A stretch of 64,000 nucleotides of DNA from Actinomycetes bacterium (GTDB taxonomy: Bacteria; Actinomycetota; Thermoleophilia; RBG-16-64-13). Where the stretch lies: contig JAGXFW010000016.1 of NCBI GenBank assembly GCA_024637035.1, positions 1 through 64,000 of the forward strand, written 5' to 3'. Of the stretch, positions 50,152 to 58,764 are shown piece after piece. Positions within the stretch are counted from its first letter, which is position 1. Each line of letters opens with the position of its first letter. Position numbers and translations under genes: made by a program. The notes under the pieces were generated by a model. The model did no database searches, was not told the DNA's origin, and saw only the letters and a list, made by a program, of their open reading frames with translations.

Positions 50152-51160
50152 CGGAGAGGCCTTCGTCGTCGCCGTGATCGGGGCCGGCAGTTGGGGCACG
50201 GCCATGGCACGACACTTGGCCCTTCTCGGCGCCCGCACTAGGCTCTTGGGCAGACGTCCAGAGCAGGCGGCCGCTATCCTGCAATCAGGACACAACCCGG
50301 AATACCTCGTGAAGACGGCTCTTCCTCCCACACTTGGGGCCGGCATCTACACGGAAGGCGATCTCTTCGACGTCGATCTGATCGTGATGGCAGTGCCGAG
50401 CAAAGCGTACGGCGTTGTGGCCGAGTCTCTCGCGGAGCGCATTCCGAACAACGTGGGCGTGCTCAGCCTTACTAAGGGTGTCGAACCCGCCACCCTCCGT
50501 CGTTTCTCGGAACTCCTGAAAGACGTCTGGCGGGCTGTGACCCCGCGCGTCGCGGTTCTCTCCGGCCCCAATCACGCCGAGGAAGTCACCCTCGACCAAC
50601 CTACGGCCACAGTCATCGCATCGGACGACGCGGAGTTCGCCGAGGCCTTGCAGGAACTCCTGTCCACAGAGACGTTCAGAGCATACGTGAACCGCGACCT
50701 CGTCGGCGTCGAGGTGGCCAGCGCCGTGAAGAACATCATCGCGGTGGCCACAGGCATGGGTGACGGTGTCGGATACGGCGACAACGCGCGCGCCGCCCTC
50801 ATGACGCGAGGCATCGCCGAGATGGCTCGACTTGGCATCGCGTTGGGGGCGCAGCCGCTGACCTTCGCCGGGCTGGCTGGCTTGGGCGATCTGGTCGCCA
50901 CATGTACCTCGCGCCACAGTCGCAACCGATTGGCCGGCGAACTCATCGCCCACGGGCATTCTCCCGACGAGATCGAATCCAAGATAGGCATGGTGGCGGA
51001 GGGACTCACCGCCGCCCCCGCGATCCTACGTCTCGCGCGATCCAAGGGCGTCGAGATGCCCATCACCGAGAACGTGGTCGCGGTCGTCTACGAGGGGAAG
51101 AGCGTGCGCGACAGCGTGCGCGATCTCATGTTGCGAGAACGGCGCCCCGAGCATCACTAG
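50120..51160 (+). CDS. gpsA: NAD(P)H-dependent glycerol-3-phosphate dehydrogenase
   Basis: GpsA reduces dihydroxyacetone phosphate to glycerol 3-phosphate for PlsY. The 346 residues have the NAD motif VAVIGAGSWGTAMARHL near 17-33, the LTKGVE block near 115-120, the catalytic Lys in SAVKNIIAVATGMGDG near 202-217, and the C-terminal GLAGLGDLVATCTSRHSRN region. GTG 50120 gives a 32-base overlap with plsY; no in-frame start further down keeps the whole NAD motif. It ends the 12-kb overlapped operon; the tRNA promoter follows. Confidence 0.95.
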   Translation: MSQQRTFVPRDGEAFVVAVIGAGSWGTAMARHLALLGARTRLLGRRPEQAAAILQSGHNPEYLVKTALPPTLGAGIYTEGDLFDVDLIVMAVPSKAYGVVAESLAERIPNNVGVLSLTKGVEPATLRRFSELLKDVWRAVTPRVAVLSGPNHAEEVTLDQPTATVIASDDAEFAEALQELLSTETFRAYVNRDLVGVEVASAVKNIIAVATGMGDGVGYGDNARAALMTRGIAEMARLGIALGAQPLTFAGLAGLGDLVATCTSRHSRNRLAGELIAHGHSPDEIESKIGMVAEGLTAAPAILRLARSKGVEMPITENVVAVVYEGKSVRDSVRDLMLRERRPEHH

Positions 51161-51177
51161 CCGGGTCGAGCGTTTGC

Positions 51178-51183
51178 TATACT
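51178..51183 (+). promoter_or_regulatory. -10 box of the tRNA-Pro gene
   Basis: TATACT matches five of six positions and ends 11 bases before the tRNA 5' end. A convincing -35 is not seen in the gpsA 3' end. Confidence 0.45.
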
Positions 51184-51194
51184 GACCCCTGCGT

Positions 51195-51268
51195 CGGGAC
51201 GTGGCGCAGTCTGGTAGCGCATCCGGCTGGGGGCCGGGAGGTCGCCAGTTCGAATCTGGCCGTCCCGA
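51195..51268 (+). tRNA. tRNA-Pro (anticodon GGG)
   Basis: The cloverleaf closes well: acceptor CGGGACG with CGTCCCG, D stem GCGC/GCGC, anticodon stem TCCGG/CCGGG around loop CTGGGGG (anticodon GGG), and T stem GCCAG/CTGGC with loop TTCGAAT. Discriminator A is at 51268; CCA is not encoded. The anticodon reads CCC and CCT codons. The following 100 bases before pgsA show no gene. Confidence 0.96.
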
Positions 51269-51369
51269 CTTTGTCTTTCCTTGTGGGTTCCGGTCCGGGC
51301 TGGTGGAGTCCCGACCGGAGTGGTGCGCCTGCCGGCCACCGCACGTGAGCACGGTGAGGGAGGTGCGCG

Positions 51370-51909
51370 GTGGCGAACGTGTTGACCATGTTCAGACTGC
51401 TGATCATCCCCGTGTTCATCTACTTCTTGGCCGTCGATGATGGAGGTGGCTCTGTCATCGCGGGCATTCTGTTCGCGGTGGCATCCATCACCGACTGGCT
51501 TGACGGCCAGATAGCCCGGCGAACCGATACCGTAACCGACTTCGGACGTTTCGCTGACCCGTTGGCGGATCGCTTGCTCATCGGCAGCGCCCTCGTGATC
51601 CTACTTGTGAGCCATCGCCTTCCCACTGCCCCGTTGATGGCGGTGCTCGTGCGAGACGCGTATGTGATGGCGGGGTACTATGTGCTGAATCGCAAGGGCA
51701 TGCGAGTGCCGGTCAATCTGCTCGGCAGGATCAGCACGGCTGTATTGATGCTGGCCCTGTTCTTGGCTGTTTTGGGCGCGGATGTGGCGGAGCCTCTGTT
51801 CTGGGGGGGAGCTGTGTTGTCGTTCACGTCGGCCGTGGTCTATACGCGCCAGGGGGTGCGGCAGTTCCGACGACCGCGCCCAGGCGTCGTCGAACGAGCG
51901 GGCGCGTGA
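51370..51909 (+). CDS. pgsA: CDP-alcohol phosphatidyltransferase, probably phosphatidylglycerophosphate synthase
   Basis: This membrane enzyme makes phosphatidylglycerol phosphate or a related phospholipid. The 179 residues have the full catalytic motif with two Asp pairs, DGQIARR...[11 protein letters not shown] near 45-70. Several helices surround it. GTG 51370 follows GGGAGG. The family member is inferred: PgsA is commonest, but cardiolipin or inositol phosphate synthases share the motif. Followed after 16 bases by the nucleotidyltransferase fusion. Confidence 0.85.
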   Translation: MANVLTMFRLLIIPVFIYFLAVDDGGGSVIAGILFAVASITDWLDGQIARRTDTVTDFGRFADPLADRLLIGSALVILLVSHRLPTAPLMAVLVRDAYVMAGYYVLNRKGMRVPVNLLGRISTAVLMLALFLAVLGADVAEPLFWGGAVLSFTSAVVYTRQGVRQFRRPRPGVVERAGA

Positions 51910-51925
51910 ACGAGAGGAGAGCACA

Positions 51926-54445
51926 GTGAAGGCTGTCGTCATGGCCGGTGGGCAAGGTACGCGACTGCGACCACTCACATCCAACCAACCGAAGCCCATG
52001 GTGCCGGTGGTCAACAAGCCTACTGCCCTGCACATCCTCGAGCTCCTTTCGAGACACGGTATCCAAGATGTCGTGATGACCGTGGCTTTCATGCCTCAGC
52101 TGCTCCAGAACTACTTCGGAGATGGCTCAGCCTTCGACATGCGCATCGAGTACAGCATCGAGGAGAGCCCTCTCGGCACCGCGGGCTCCGTCAAGAACGC
52201 CGAATCTTCGCTCGACGACACCTTTCTCGTGATCAGCGGTGACGCGCTCACCGATATCGATCTTGGGAAGGTCGTGGCCTTCCATCGTGAGCGAGAAGCC
52301 ATGGTGACCATCGCGCTCAAGAGCGTGGACAACCCGCTCGAGTTCGGCGTGGTCATCGTGGACGAAGACGGGAGGATCGAGAGGTTCTTGGAGAAGCCGG
52401 GGTGGGGTCAGGTCTTCTCGGACACTATCAACACGGGCATATACGTGCTCGAGCCGGAAGTCTTCGACCATATACCGGCGGGGCAACCCTTCGACTTCAG
52501 TCACGAGCTCTTCCCGCGTCTGCACGAATTGAGGAAGCCCCTGTACGGGATGCTGTGCGATGGCTACTGGCAGGATATCGGCACGCTGACCCAGTTCGTC
52601 CAAGCGAACCGTGATGCCCTCGACGGCAAAGTGCACGTGAATGTGCCGGGCGTGAGACTTCGCGGCAATGTGTGGCTGGGTCATGGAGTCGACCTCGAGA
52701 GTATCGACAAAGTCGAGGGTCCGGCGCTCATCGGTGACTACGCACGCGTTTCCCCGAATGCGACCATCGGGGCACATACCGTGCTGGGGAACAACGTGGT
52801 CGTGCGCGATGGCGCCTCGATCTCTGGGTCGGTGGTGGGTGACCGAGCATACGTCGGCCCCGGCGTCCGTATCACCGGCGCTGTGATCGGGTCCAACGTG
52901 GATCTGCGCGCCAACGCCGACGTCTCCGCGGGGGCCGTGTTGGGCGATGGCTGCTCGGTCGGTGAGAAGGCCGTCATCGGCAGCGACATCAAGATCTATC
53001 CAGACAAGGTGATCGAAGCCGGCGCTTCCGTCCGTTCCAGTGTGATCTGGGAGTCTCGTGGGCTGAGCTCTCTCTTCGGGAAGAGTGGAGTTCGCGGTCT
53101 CATCAATGTGGATATCACTCCCGAACTCGTGATGCGCCTTGCCATGTCGTACGGCACCGTCCTGAACCCGGGAGACGTCATCACCGCGAGCCGCGATTGG
53201 CACCCGGCCACGCGCGTGTTCAACCGTGCCCTCGTGGCGGGGCTCAACGCCACCGGCGTCTCGGTGCGCGACCTGCGGGTGGCTCCAGGGTCTCTCAACC
53301 GCTTCGACCTCCGCAGCGGCAGCTCCGCTGGAGGAGTGCATCTGCGAGTGTGTCGGGACAGCCCTGAAGAGGTCGAGATCCTCTTCTCGACCCCTCCAGG
53401 TATTCCGATCGGCCCGTCGGGGGAGCGGGCTATCGAGAACATCTTCTACCGGGAGGACTACCGTCGAGCATCTCCCGAGCAGATGGGCACGATCACCTTT
53501 CCCGCCAGGTTGCTAGAAGGCTATCTCGGCGCCTTACTCGCGTCGTGCGATGTCGATCGCATCCGTGACCGAAAGCTACGCTTGGTATTGGATCACGGGT
53601 TCTCCGCATCGTCGATCGTCTTGCCGAACCTCCTGCATTCCCTGAACGTAGAGGTAGTGAGCATCAACGCGGTCGCCGGTTCCGACCAGGCCCACCGCAC
53701 TGGAGGTGCGGATGATCCTGGAGATGGGCGTCTGCGGAAACTGGTGATCGCGATGGGGGCCGACGTGGGGGTCTGCGTGGACCCCGCGGCCGAAGGTGTC
53801 TACATCCTCGACGAGAACGGCGAACGCGTGGATGACGAGACTCTGCAGCTCTTTCTCATGCGTCACGTGTGCGAACGAAACGGGCCGGGCAACCTAGCTC
53901 TGCCGGTGCATGTGACCCGTCACGCCGATCAAGTGGCCGCCGAGTGTGGGGCCAACGTAGTGCGCACCCGGGCGGCCGACTCGGCCCTGTTCGCCGAGGC
54001 GACGCGCTCCCACACCATCTTCGCGGCGACGACTGAGGGCAGGTTCATACTGCCATCCTTCCTTCCCGCGCCCGATTCCTTGCTGAGCCTCGTTCTCATA
54101 CTGGAGGCGGTCTCCATGGGCGATGAGCCCGTGTCGGTGCTGATGGCCGACGTCCCCAAGGTGCTCATGGGCCACGTGGTCGTACCGTGCCCGTGGGGGG
54201 TGAAGGGCGGGGTCATGCGCCAGTTGGTGGAGGAGTTCAAGAACGAAAGGGTCTCCCTGCTCGACGGCATCAAGCTGGCTACAGGGAAAGATGACTGGGT
54301 TCAGTACCTGCCAGACGCCGGAGACCCGGTGTTCCACATCTACGCGGAAGCGGATACTGAGGAAGAGGTGGCTGCGCTACTGGCCACCCACACCGAGATC
54401 ATCGCGCGGGTCATCTCGGAACTCCAAGCCGACGCTGAAGGCTAG
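51926..54445 (+). CDS. Sugar nucleotidyltransferase - hexapeptide - degenerate phosphomannomutase-like fusion
   Basis: An 839-residue protein from GTG 51926, with GAGGAGA upstream. Residues 1-235 are a nucleotidyltransferase ([24 protein letters not shown]), about 245-365 a left-handed beta-helix of hexapeptide repeats, and about 375-839 follow the phosphohexomutase layout. The mutase part lacks the catalytic phosphoserine loop (family TASHNP; here a [11 protein letters not shown] stretch near 465-475), the metal loop DGDxDR (here [10 protein letters not shown] near 611-620) and the GEMSGH sugar loop. The protein probably makes a sugar nucleotide such as GDP-mannose and uses the mutase part for regulation or assembly. 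Chains of this layout are annotated mannose-1-phosphate guanylyltransferase in other phyla. Confidence 0.82.
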   Translation: MKAVVMAGGQGTRLRPLTSNQPKPMVPVVNKPTALHILELLSRHGIQDVVMTVAFMPQLLQNYFGDGSAFDMRIEYSIEESPLGTAGSVKNAESSLDDTFLVISGDALTDIDLGKVVAFHREREAMVTIALKSVDNPLEFGVVIVDEDGRIERFLEKPGWGQVFSDTINTGIYVLEPEVFDHIPAGQPFDFSHELFPRLHELRKPLYGMLCDGYWQDIGTLTQFVQANRDALDGKVHVNVPGVRLRGNVWLGHGVDLESIDKVEGPALIGDYARVSPNATIGAHTVLGNNVVVRDGASISGSVVGDRAYVGPGVRITGAVIGSNVDLRANADVSAGAVLGDGCSVGEKAVIGSDIKIYPDKVIEAGASVRSSVIWESRGLSSLFGKSGVRGLINVDITPELVMRLAMSYGTVLNPGDVITASRDWHPATRVFNRALVAGLNATGVSVRDLRVAPGSLNRFDLRSGSSAGGVHLRVCRDSPEEVEILFSTPPGIPIGPSGERAIENIFYREDYRRASPEQMGTITFPARLLEGYLGALLASCDVDRIRDRKLRLVLDHGFSASSIVLPNLLHSLNVEVVSINAVAGSDQAHRTGGADDPGDGRLRKLVIAMGADVGVCVDPAAEGVYILDENGERVDDETLQLFLMRHVCERNGPGNLALPVHVTRHADQVAAECGANVVRTRAADSALFAEATRSHTIFAATTEGRFILPSFLPAPDSLLSLVLILEAVSMGDEPVSVLMADVPKVLMGHVVVPCPWGVKGGVMRQLVEEFKNERVSLLDGIKLATGKDDWVQYLPDAGDPVFHIYAEADTEEEVAALLATHTEIIARVISELQADAEG

Positions 54446-54457
54446 GTCCTGAATCGC

Positions 54458-56191
54458 ATGTCGAGGCTGTTCATCGGAGCGATGATGTGCTTAGTGGCCC
54501 TCTTCGGCGTGGGCGTACTCATGGTGGGGGGCATCGATCCCGGTTTGGTCGCCCCTGAGGTGACGGCCGGGGGCGTCGAACTCGGTGGACTTGACGCGGC
54601 GGGCGCCGCGGCTCTTCTGGAGGAACGACTGACTCCGCGCTCGTTCATCGAGATCGACCTGGTGGGGGAGGAAGGTGTCATGTCGGCGACCGCGGAAGAC
54701 GCCGGGATCTTCCTCGACACAGGCGCGACTGCTTCGGCTGCTCTGGCCGCAGGGTCTGCCGATGGGGTCAGGGACCGTGTGGTCAGGCTGGTCCCGTTCC
54801 TGCATGCCGAGGCTACCGACGTGCCCATCGCCTATCAGGTGGATGAGGTGCGCTGGACCTCGTTCGCCGACGAGGTCGCCATTCGCTTCGAGGTGCTGCG
54901 CAAGAACGCTCGCCTCGTGTTCGATTCCGGAAGGCCCAAGGCCGTGGCCGCTGTCACGGGTTCTGTGTTGGATCGTGATGCTTTGCGTGCAGCCTTCTTG
55001 GATGCTCTCTCCAACGAACGGAGCGAGGTGCGGGTGCCCCTGACTGTCCTGCCTCCCGCTGTGACGACCGAGGACGCCCAGGCCGCCCTGGACCAAGTGA
55101 AGCTCGCCCTCGCAGCGCCGCTGGCCCTGGCGTATCAGGGGGATGAGATCATGGTCTCGCCCGAGGAACTGGCGGCCATGGCTGAGTTCAACCCTTCGGG
55201 CGTCACATCAGGCTTGCCCTTCAGCTTCGACACTGAGGCTGCCCGAGGACTTCTGCAACCACGTCTTGCCGCGGTGGAAGACCCTCCGGTGGAAGCCGTG
55301 ATCGTCCCCAGCGAGGGAGAGAAGGGGTTCACGGTGCTTCCCAGCCGCGAGGGGACGCTGGTAGAGTGGCCGGCTCTGCTTGCCTCCATGGCGCGCGTCG
55401 CCTTCGAGGGGGGGAGAAGGTACGTTCCCATCCCTACGACCCAGGTTTCCCCTCGACTGACAACAGAGGACGCCAATCAGCTGGGAGAGCGGCGCGAGGT
55501 GGCTTCGTTCACGACCTACTTCAGCCCCGCCGACTCGGCGCGGGTGAACAACATCATCCTGGTTGCGAACCGACTTGACGGCGTGGTCATCAGACCGGGG
55601 GAGACCTTCTCCTTCAACAACACCGTCGGGCCGCGCACAAAGGAGGCAGGCTTCGACGAGGCACCGGTGATCCGCGACGGGGTGCTCACGCCCGGCGTTG
55701 GCGGCGGCATCTGTCAGGTCGCTACCACGCTCTTCAACGCGGCGTTCTTCGCCGGGCTACCGATCGTGGAGCGCAAGCCCCACTCGTTCTACATCGACCA
55801 CTACCCTATCGGGCGGGACGCGACGGTCTCGTATGGGGCCATCGACGTCCGTTTCACCAACGACTCGGACACAGTCCTATTGCTCTCGGTCACCGCCACC
55901 GATCGCTCGGTGGAAGCGGCCTTCGCCGCGCCGCAGTGGGATCGCTCGGTAGAGTACGAGACCTCACCGTTCCACGATCTAGTCGGGCCCCGTAGCTCCG
56001 AGCAGAACCCCCGCCGCCTGCGCGACCCCGCGTTGGCCCGCGGCACCACATCGCCTGTTGAGGCCGGAGTGGCGGGGCGCGCGGTGGAGGTGCGACGGGT
56101 GGTTCGGGATTCCTCAGGCAGAGTGGTGCACGAAGATATGTTCGACAGCACCTACGCTCCGAAGGATTGGGTGGTCCGCGTAGGGGGCTGA
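54458..56191 (+). CDS. VanW family protein with peptidoglycan-binding-like repeats
   Basis: A 577-residue envelope protein. One membrane segment or uncleaved signal spans about residues 5-26. Two PG-binding type 4-like regions (about 40-330) follow, then a VanW domain at about 344-485 with FSFNNTVGPRTKEAGF, GVGGGICQVATTLFNAAF and HPHSFY-like segments, and a C-terminal G5-like part (about 500-575). VanW is named from vancomycin-resistance clusters, but its function is unknown and it is widespread in Gram-positives. ATG 54458 is 12 bases after the previous gene. This is not evidence of resistance. Confidence 0.88.
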   Translation: MSRLFIGAMMCLVALFGVGVLMVGGIDPGLVAPEVTAGGVELGGLDAAGAAALLEERLTPRSFIEIDLVGEEGVMSATAEDAGIFLDTGATASAALAAGSADGVRDRVVRLVPFLHAEATDVPIAYQVDEVRWTSFADEVAIRFEVLRKNARLVFDSGRPKAVAAVTGSVLDRDALRAAFLDALSNERSEVRVPLTVLPPAVTTEDAQAALDQVKLALAAPLALAYQGDEIMVSPEELAAMAEFNPSGVTSGLPFSFDTEAARGLLQPRLAAVEDPPVEAVIVPSEGEKGFTVLPSREGTLVEWPALLASMARVAFEGGRRYVPIPTTQVSPRLTTEDANQLGERREVASFTTYFSPADSARVNNIILVANRLDGVVIRPGETFSFNNTVGPRTKEAGFDEAPVIRDGVLTPGVGGGICQVATTLFNAAFFAGLPIVERKPHSFYIDHYPIGRDATVSYGAIDVRFTNDSDTVLLLSVTATDRSVEAAFAAPQWDRSVEYETSPFHDLVGPRSSEQNPRRLRDPALARGTTSPVEAGVAGRAVEVRRVVRDSSGRVVHEDMFDSTYAPKDWVVRVGG

Positions 56192-56224
56192 GGTTCCCTG
56201 AGAAAGCGCGTAGCCGAGGGGAGA

Positions 56225-56263
56225 GGCCCGGCCGTTGGTGCTGTCGGTGCCCACGTCCGGGCC
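56225..56263. terminator. Possible bidirectional hairpin between convergent vanW and mglA-like genes
   Basis: GGCCCGG (56225-56231) and CCGGGCC (56257-56263) can pair across a 25-base loop. No T-run is seen on either strand. The genes converge here, so some terminator is expected. Confidence 0.3.
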
Positions 56264-56295
56264 CCGTTGGCACGGCGCGCTGGAGGCGGTCTCGC

Positions 56296-56880
56296 CTACG
56301 CCTGGCCGGTCTTGGCGATAACCTGCTTGCACACTGTCTTCAGGGTCTCGAAGACCCCCTGGCCCGTGAGCGCGCATGCTTCCGTCACGGGGGAGTTCGT
56401 GTGGTTGAGCAGTTCTTTGAGATCCTCCGCGGAGAAGATGTCGGTGAGATCGCGCTTGTTGAGCTGGATCACGAACCCGAGGCGAGACAGGTCGTCACCT
56501 TGGTCGAGGAGGTTGTCCCAGAGATTGAGGTAACTTTCGACGTTCTCGTCCAAACGAGTGATCTGACTGTCGGCGACCATCACCAGGCCGTCGACCCCCT
56601 GCAATACGAGTCGGCGCGACGCATTGTAGTACGACTGTCCTGGAACGGTGTAAAGGTGGAAGCGTGTCTTCATGCCCTTGACCGTTCCCAAGGATAGGGG
56701 GAGGAAGTCGAAATAGAGCGTGCGCTCCTCCTCCGTCGCGATGCTCACCAGCTTGCCCCGGGCGTTCGGGTTCACCTTCTTGTGGATGTACTGGATATTC
56801 GTGGTCTTGCCGCACAGACCACACCCGTAGTAGACGATCTTGTAGTTGATCTCGCGCGCTGCGAAATTGATCAGAGGCAC
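56296..56880 (-). CDS. MglA-like Ras-family GTPase
   Basis: A 194-residue small GTPase. The P-loop GCGLCGKT is at 19-26, with the MglA-type stretch TVPGQSYYNASRRLVLQGVDG near 78-98 (in two parts around a Ser/Tyr pair), VADSQ near 102, and NKRDL near 140. MglA controls polarity of type IV pili or gliding in Myxococcus and is paired with MglB. GTG at 56880 gives a start at PLINFAAREINYKIVYYG; longer frames run into the preceding gene. It is four bases after the roadblock gene. It may regulate the pili encoded elsewhere in the window. Confidence 0.88.
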   Translation of the reverse strand: MPLINFAAREINYKIVYYGCGLCGKTTNIQYIHKKVNPNARGKLVSIATEEERTLYFDFLPLSLGTVKGMKTRFHLYTVPGQSYYNASRRLVLQGVDGLVMVADSQITRLDENVESYLNLWDNLLDQGDDLSRLGFVIQLNKRDLTDIFSAEDLKELLNHTNSPVTEACALTGQGVFETLKTVCKQVIAKTGQA

Positions 56881-56884
56881 GAGG

Positions 56885-57379
56885 TCACTCCATGTCCGCG
56901 AACAGGTCGTCGATGGCCTCGTCCGCGAGGAGCGAGTAGTCATCGTCGATCATGAGGTTGGTCTGGTCGTCTTCGTCGTTCGAATCGAACACGGGCCTCA
57001 GCACTTCCACCGCCCGGTTCGTGTAGAGCCTCACCTTGCCCACTTGAGTCTCACGCCCGAAGGTGATCACCAGCAGGACCTGATCCGTGACCTGAGCCAC
57101 ATGCAGGTTGCTCTCGCGGCCTTCGTGGAACAGCAACGTGAACTCACGCTCGTGTAGTACCTCGGCGAGCTGCTGCGTGGCTGCGAACGAGCTGGCTGCA
57201 AGGGAAGCGAGAGACAGCGTATCGGGATGAGCTTCCACCGACGATGTGGTTATGGGCTGACCACTCGTCGAGACAAGGGCGATGAAGCGTGACCCCGAAA
57301 CCTGGCGCAGCTTGTTTAGGATGTCATCCACGAGCTGCATCTGCCGGTCGTTGATAACCAGCCCTTTGCGACGAGCCAA
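56885..57379 (-). CDS. Roadblock/LC7 domain protein (MglB-like)
   Basis: A 164-residue protein. The TTG start at 57379 is decided by a near-perfect AAGGAGGT at 57391-57384, four bases away. The Roadblock domain (about 10-125) shows DILNKLRQVSGSRFIALVS, a SLASLAASSFAATQQLAEVL helix, and LLVITFGRETQVGKVRLY. The C-terminal ~40 residues are strongly acidic (many Asp). MglB is the GTPase activator for MglA; the adjacent GTPase fits this. Upstream is the promoter region shared with the divergent DUF4388 gene. Confidence 0.85.
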   Translation of the reverse strand: MARRKGLVINDRQMQLVDDILNKLRQVSGSRFIALVSTSGQPITTSSVEAHPDTLSLASLAASSFAATQQLAEVLHEREFTLLFHEGRESNLHVAQVTDQVLLVITFGRETQVGKVRLYTNRAVEVLRPVFDSNDEDDQTNLMIDDDYSLLADEAIDDLFADME

Positions 57380-57458
57380 GAGCACCTCCTTGTGCACTGG
57401 TGAGCCGCTACGATACGGCCTGAAGCACGGGCAGAAGTATAACAAGGCCCTGTGGCCT

Positions 57459-57486
57459 TTGCTATGCGGGTCGCCGTTGGTAGAAT
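57459..57486 (+). promoter_or_regulatory. Candidate promoter of the DUF4388 gene
   Basis: TTGCTA (57459-57464) and TAGAAT (57481-57486) are 16 bases apart. The start would be near 57493, 34 bases before the ATG. The divergent roadblock gene starts at 57379, so its promoter must overlap this 147-base region. Confidence 0.45.
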
Positions 57487-57526
57487 CGCGAACGTTCATC
57501 ATCGGTTGGCGAGATACGGGAGTTCG

Positions 57527-57877
57527 ATGGCCTTTGTAGGTGACCTGAGGGACTTCGTGCTTCCTGAGATCCTCCAGGTGTTGGTGCATGGGAAGAAGAC
57601 GGGGGAGGTGAGACTCCGCTGTTCGGCCGATGCGACCGACGTAGACGGCCTCATAGTCATGGTCCGGGGGAGGATCATTCACACAGAGAGGAGTGGATTC
57701 GAGCCGGGCCTTGAGGCGTTCTGGAGTGTCATCGCCTTGGAGGAAGGCCGCTTCGCCTTCGAGTGCGCGGAAGTCACCGAACTCAGCTCTCAGGTGACCA
57801 TAGACAGAACCCTCGAGAGCCTCCTTCTCGAGAGGCTGAGTGACGAGCAGCACGCGAGTTCAGACACACGGGCTTGA
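57527..57877 (+). CDS. DUF4388 (PATAN-type) domain protein
   Basis: A 116-residue protein from ATG 57527, with GGGAG upstream. The pattern FVGDLRDFVLPEILQVLVHG at the N-terminus, then KTGEVRLRC, GLIVMVRGRIIHTE and ALEEGRFAFE, matches the DUF4388/PATAN family, often linked to motility and two-component regulation in bacteria with roadblock/MglA systems. It is divergent from the roadblock/GTPase pair, which supports a shared role. gcvH follows after 66 bases. Confidence 0.8.
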   Translation: MAFVGDLRDFVLPEILQVLVHGKKTGEVRLRCSADATDVDGLIVMVRGRIIHTERSGFEPGLEAFWSVIALEEGRFAFECAEVTELSSQVTIDRTLESLLLERLSDEQHASSDTRA

Positions 57878-57943
57878 CGCCTGGAGGGCCAGGATGCCTG
57901 TGCTATCATGTGGCCAGCCACGCTTGGCGAGAAAGGAGCGCTA

Positions 57944-58330
57944 GTGAATCCCAAGAACCTCAAGTACCACAAGGAGCACGATTGGGCCCGTATCGAGGGT
58001 GACGTTGCCGTACTCGGTGTAACCGACTACGCTCAGGAGGCCCTCGGCGACATCGTCTACATCGAGCTTCCCGAGGTAGGCACGGAGGTCTCCGCAGGTA
58101 GCACGTATGCCGAGATAGAGTCGGTGAAGGCGGTGTCCGACGTCTACGCTCCGCTGAGCGGCACGATCGTCGAGACCAACGAAGAAGTCGTAGATGCTCC
58201 CGAATTGATCAACGAGAGCCCCTACGAAGACGGGTGGCTCATCAAGGTCAAGTTGAGCGACCCGGCCGAACTCGACGAACTCATGTCGGCCGAGGAATAC
58301 GATCAGGCTCTCGCAGAGCTTGACGAGTGA
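57944..58330 (+). CDS. gcvH: Glycine cleavage system H protein
   Basis: GcvH carries aminomethyl-lipoate between glycine cleavage enzymes. GTG 57944 has AAAGGAGCG just upstream; 128 residues. The lipoyl Lys is K62 in EIESVKAVSDV, inside a hybrid-motif fold with GVTDYAQEALGDIVYIELP near 25-43. No gcvT or gcvP is nearby; in mycobacteria gcvH also sits apart, next to garA and a MerR gene, the same order found here. Confidence 0.95.
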   Translation: MNPKNLKYHKEHDWARIEGDVAVLGVTDYAQEALGDIVYIELPEVGTEVSAGSTYAEIESVKAVSDVYAPLSGTIVETNEEVVDAPELINESPYEDGWLIKVKLSDPAELDELMSAEEYDQALAELDE

Positions 58331-58364
58331 TCGTCGGCTCGTCCGACGCATAGGATCACATGGC

Positions 58365-58397
58365 ACGAAGGGCAGGCGCGCCACGTCTGCCCTTCGT
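58365..58397 (+). terminator. 11-bp hairpin after gcvH
   Basis: ACGAAGGGCAG (58365-58375) and CTGCCCTTCGT (58387-58397) pair perfectly. A second hairpin (aggtggcag/ctgccaacct) follows at about 58400-58424 with one bulge. No T-run follows either. They separate gcvH from the next promoter at 58435. Confidence 0.6.
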
Positions 58398-58434
58398 CGA
58401 AGGTGGCAGCGCGACTGCCAACCTCTAGTCAAGG

Positions 58435-58463
58435 TTGATGGTTCGTAGCCACGGGGGTATACT
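58435..58463 (+). promoter_or_regulatory. Promoter giving a leaderless mRNA for the RsiG-like gene
   Basis: TTGATG (58435-58440) and TATACT (58458-58463) are exactly 17 bases apart. Initiation about seven bases after the -10 falls at 58470-58471, on the ATG of the next gene. No Shine-Dalgarno of note precedes that ATG. Confidence 0.6.
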
Positions 58464-58470
58464 GGAACTC

Positions 58471-58749
58471 ATGAACGACTACGATACCTCATCTTTCGAA
58501 CTGCTCATCGACATACAGTCGAAGGGCGACGAAGAGATCAAGCTCCTTGCCGAGCACTTGGCGGAAGAGGAGCGAGAGGTCTCGAAGACGCGCCGCATCA
58601 TCCACGCAAAACTCGACATCTTGCGTGCTGAGATGGTCCGTCGCCTGCGAGACAAGCATTCGAGCGGCGAGAGCCTCTTTGGTGAAGGGGACGTCGAGAA
58701 ACTCAGCGGCATCCTCAGTTCCCGTGGGCTCGCTGACGAAGAACTCTGA
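58471..58749 (+). CDS. RsiG-like small coiled-coil protein (candidate c-di-GMP-binding anti-sigma)
   Basis: A 92-residue, mostly helical protein. The helix at about 26-62 carries E34-xxx-S38-xx-R41-xxx-H45-xxx-D49, matching the actinobacterial RsiG signature E(x3)S(x2)R(x3)Q(x3)D with Gln replaced by His. The preceding and following residues (EEEREVS, LDILRAEMVRRLRDK) also look like the family. In Streptomyces RsiG binds c-di-GMP and holds WhiG; short one-motif forms work as homodimers in deep-branching actinobacteria. Here only one motif is present. ATG 58471 is predicted to be at or next to the 5' mRNA end. It lies between gcvH and a garA-like gene. The sigma partner is unknown; none is adjacent. 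Confidence 0.72.
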   Translation: MNDYDTSSFELLIDIQSKGDEEIKLLAEHLAEEEREVSKTRRIIHAKLDILRAEMVRRLRDKHSSGESLFGEGDVEKLSGILSSRGLADEEL

Positions 58750-58764
58750 CGCGGAGGCTGTCCC

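Noticed and set aside
54458-56191. Vancomycin-resistance determinant
   Set aside because: VanW domain proteins are common envelope proteins; no vanHAX, vanRS or related genes are present.
57874-57909. Promoter TTGACG ... TATCAT before gcvH
   Set aside because: The boxes are 24 bases apart, too far for a standard promoter; only the TATCAT box is plausible.
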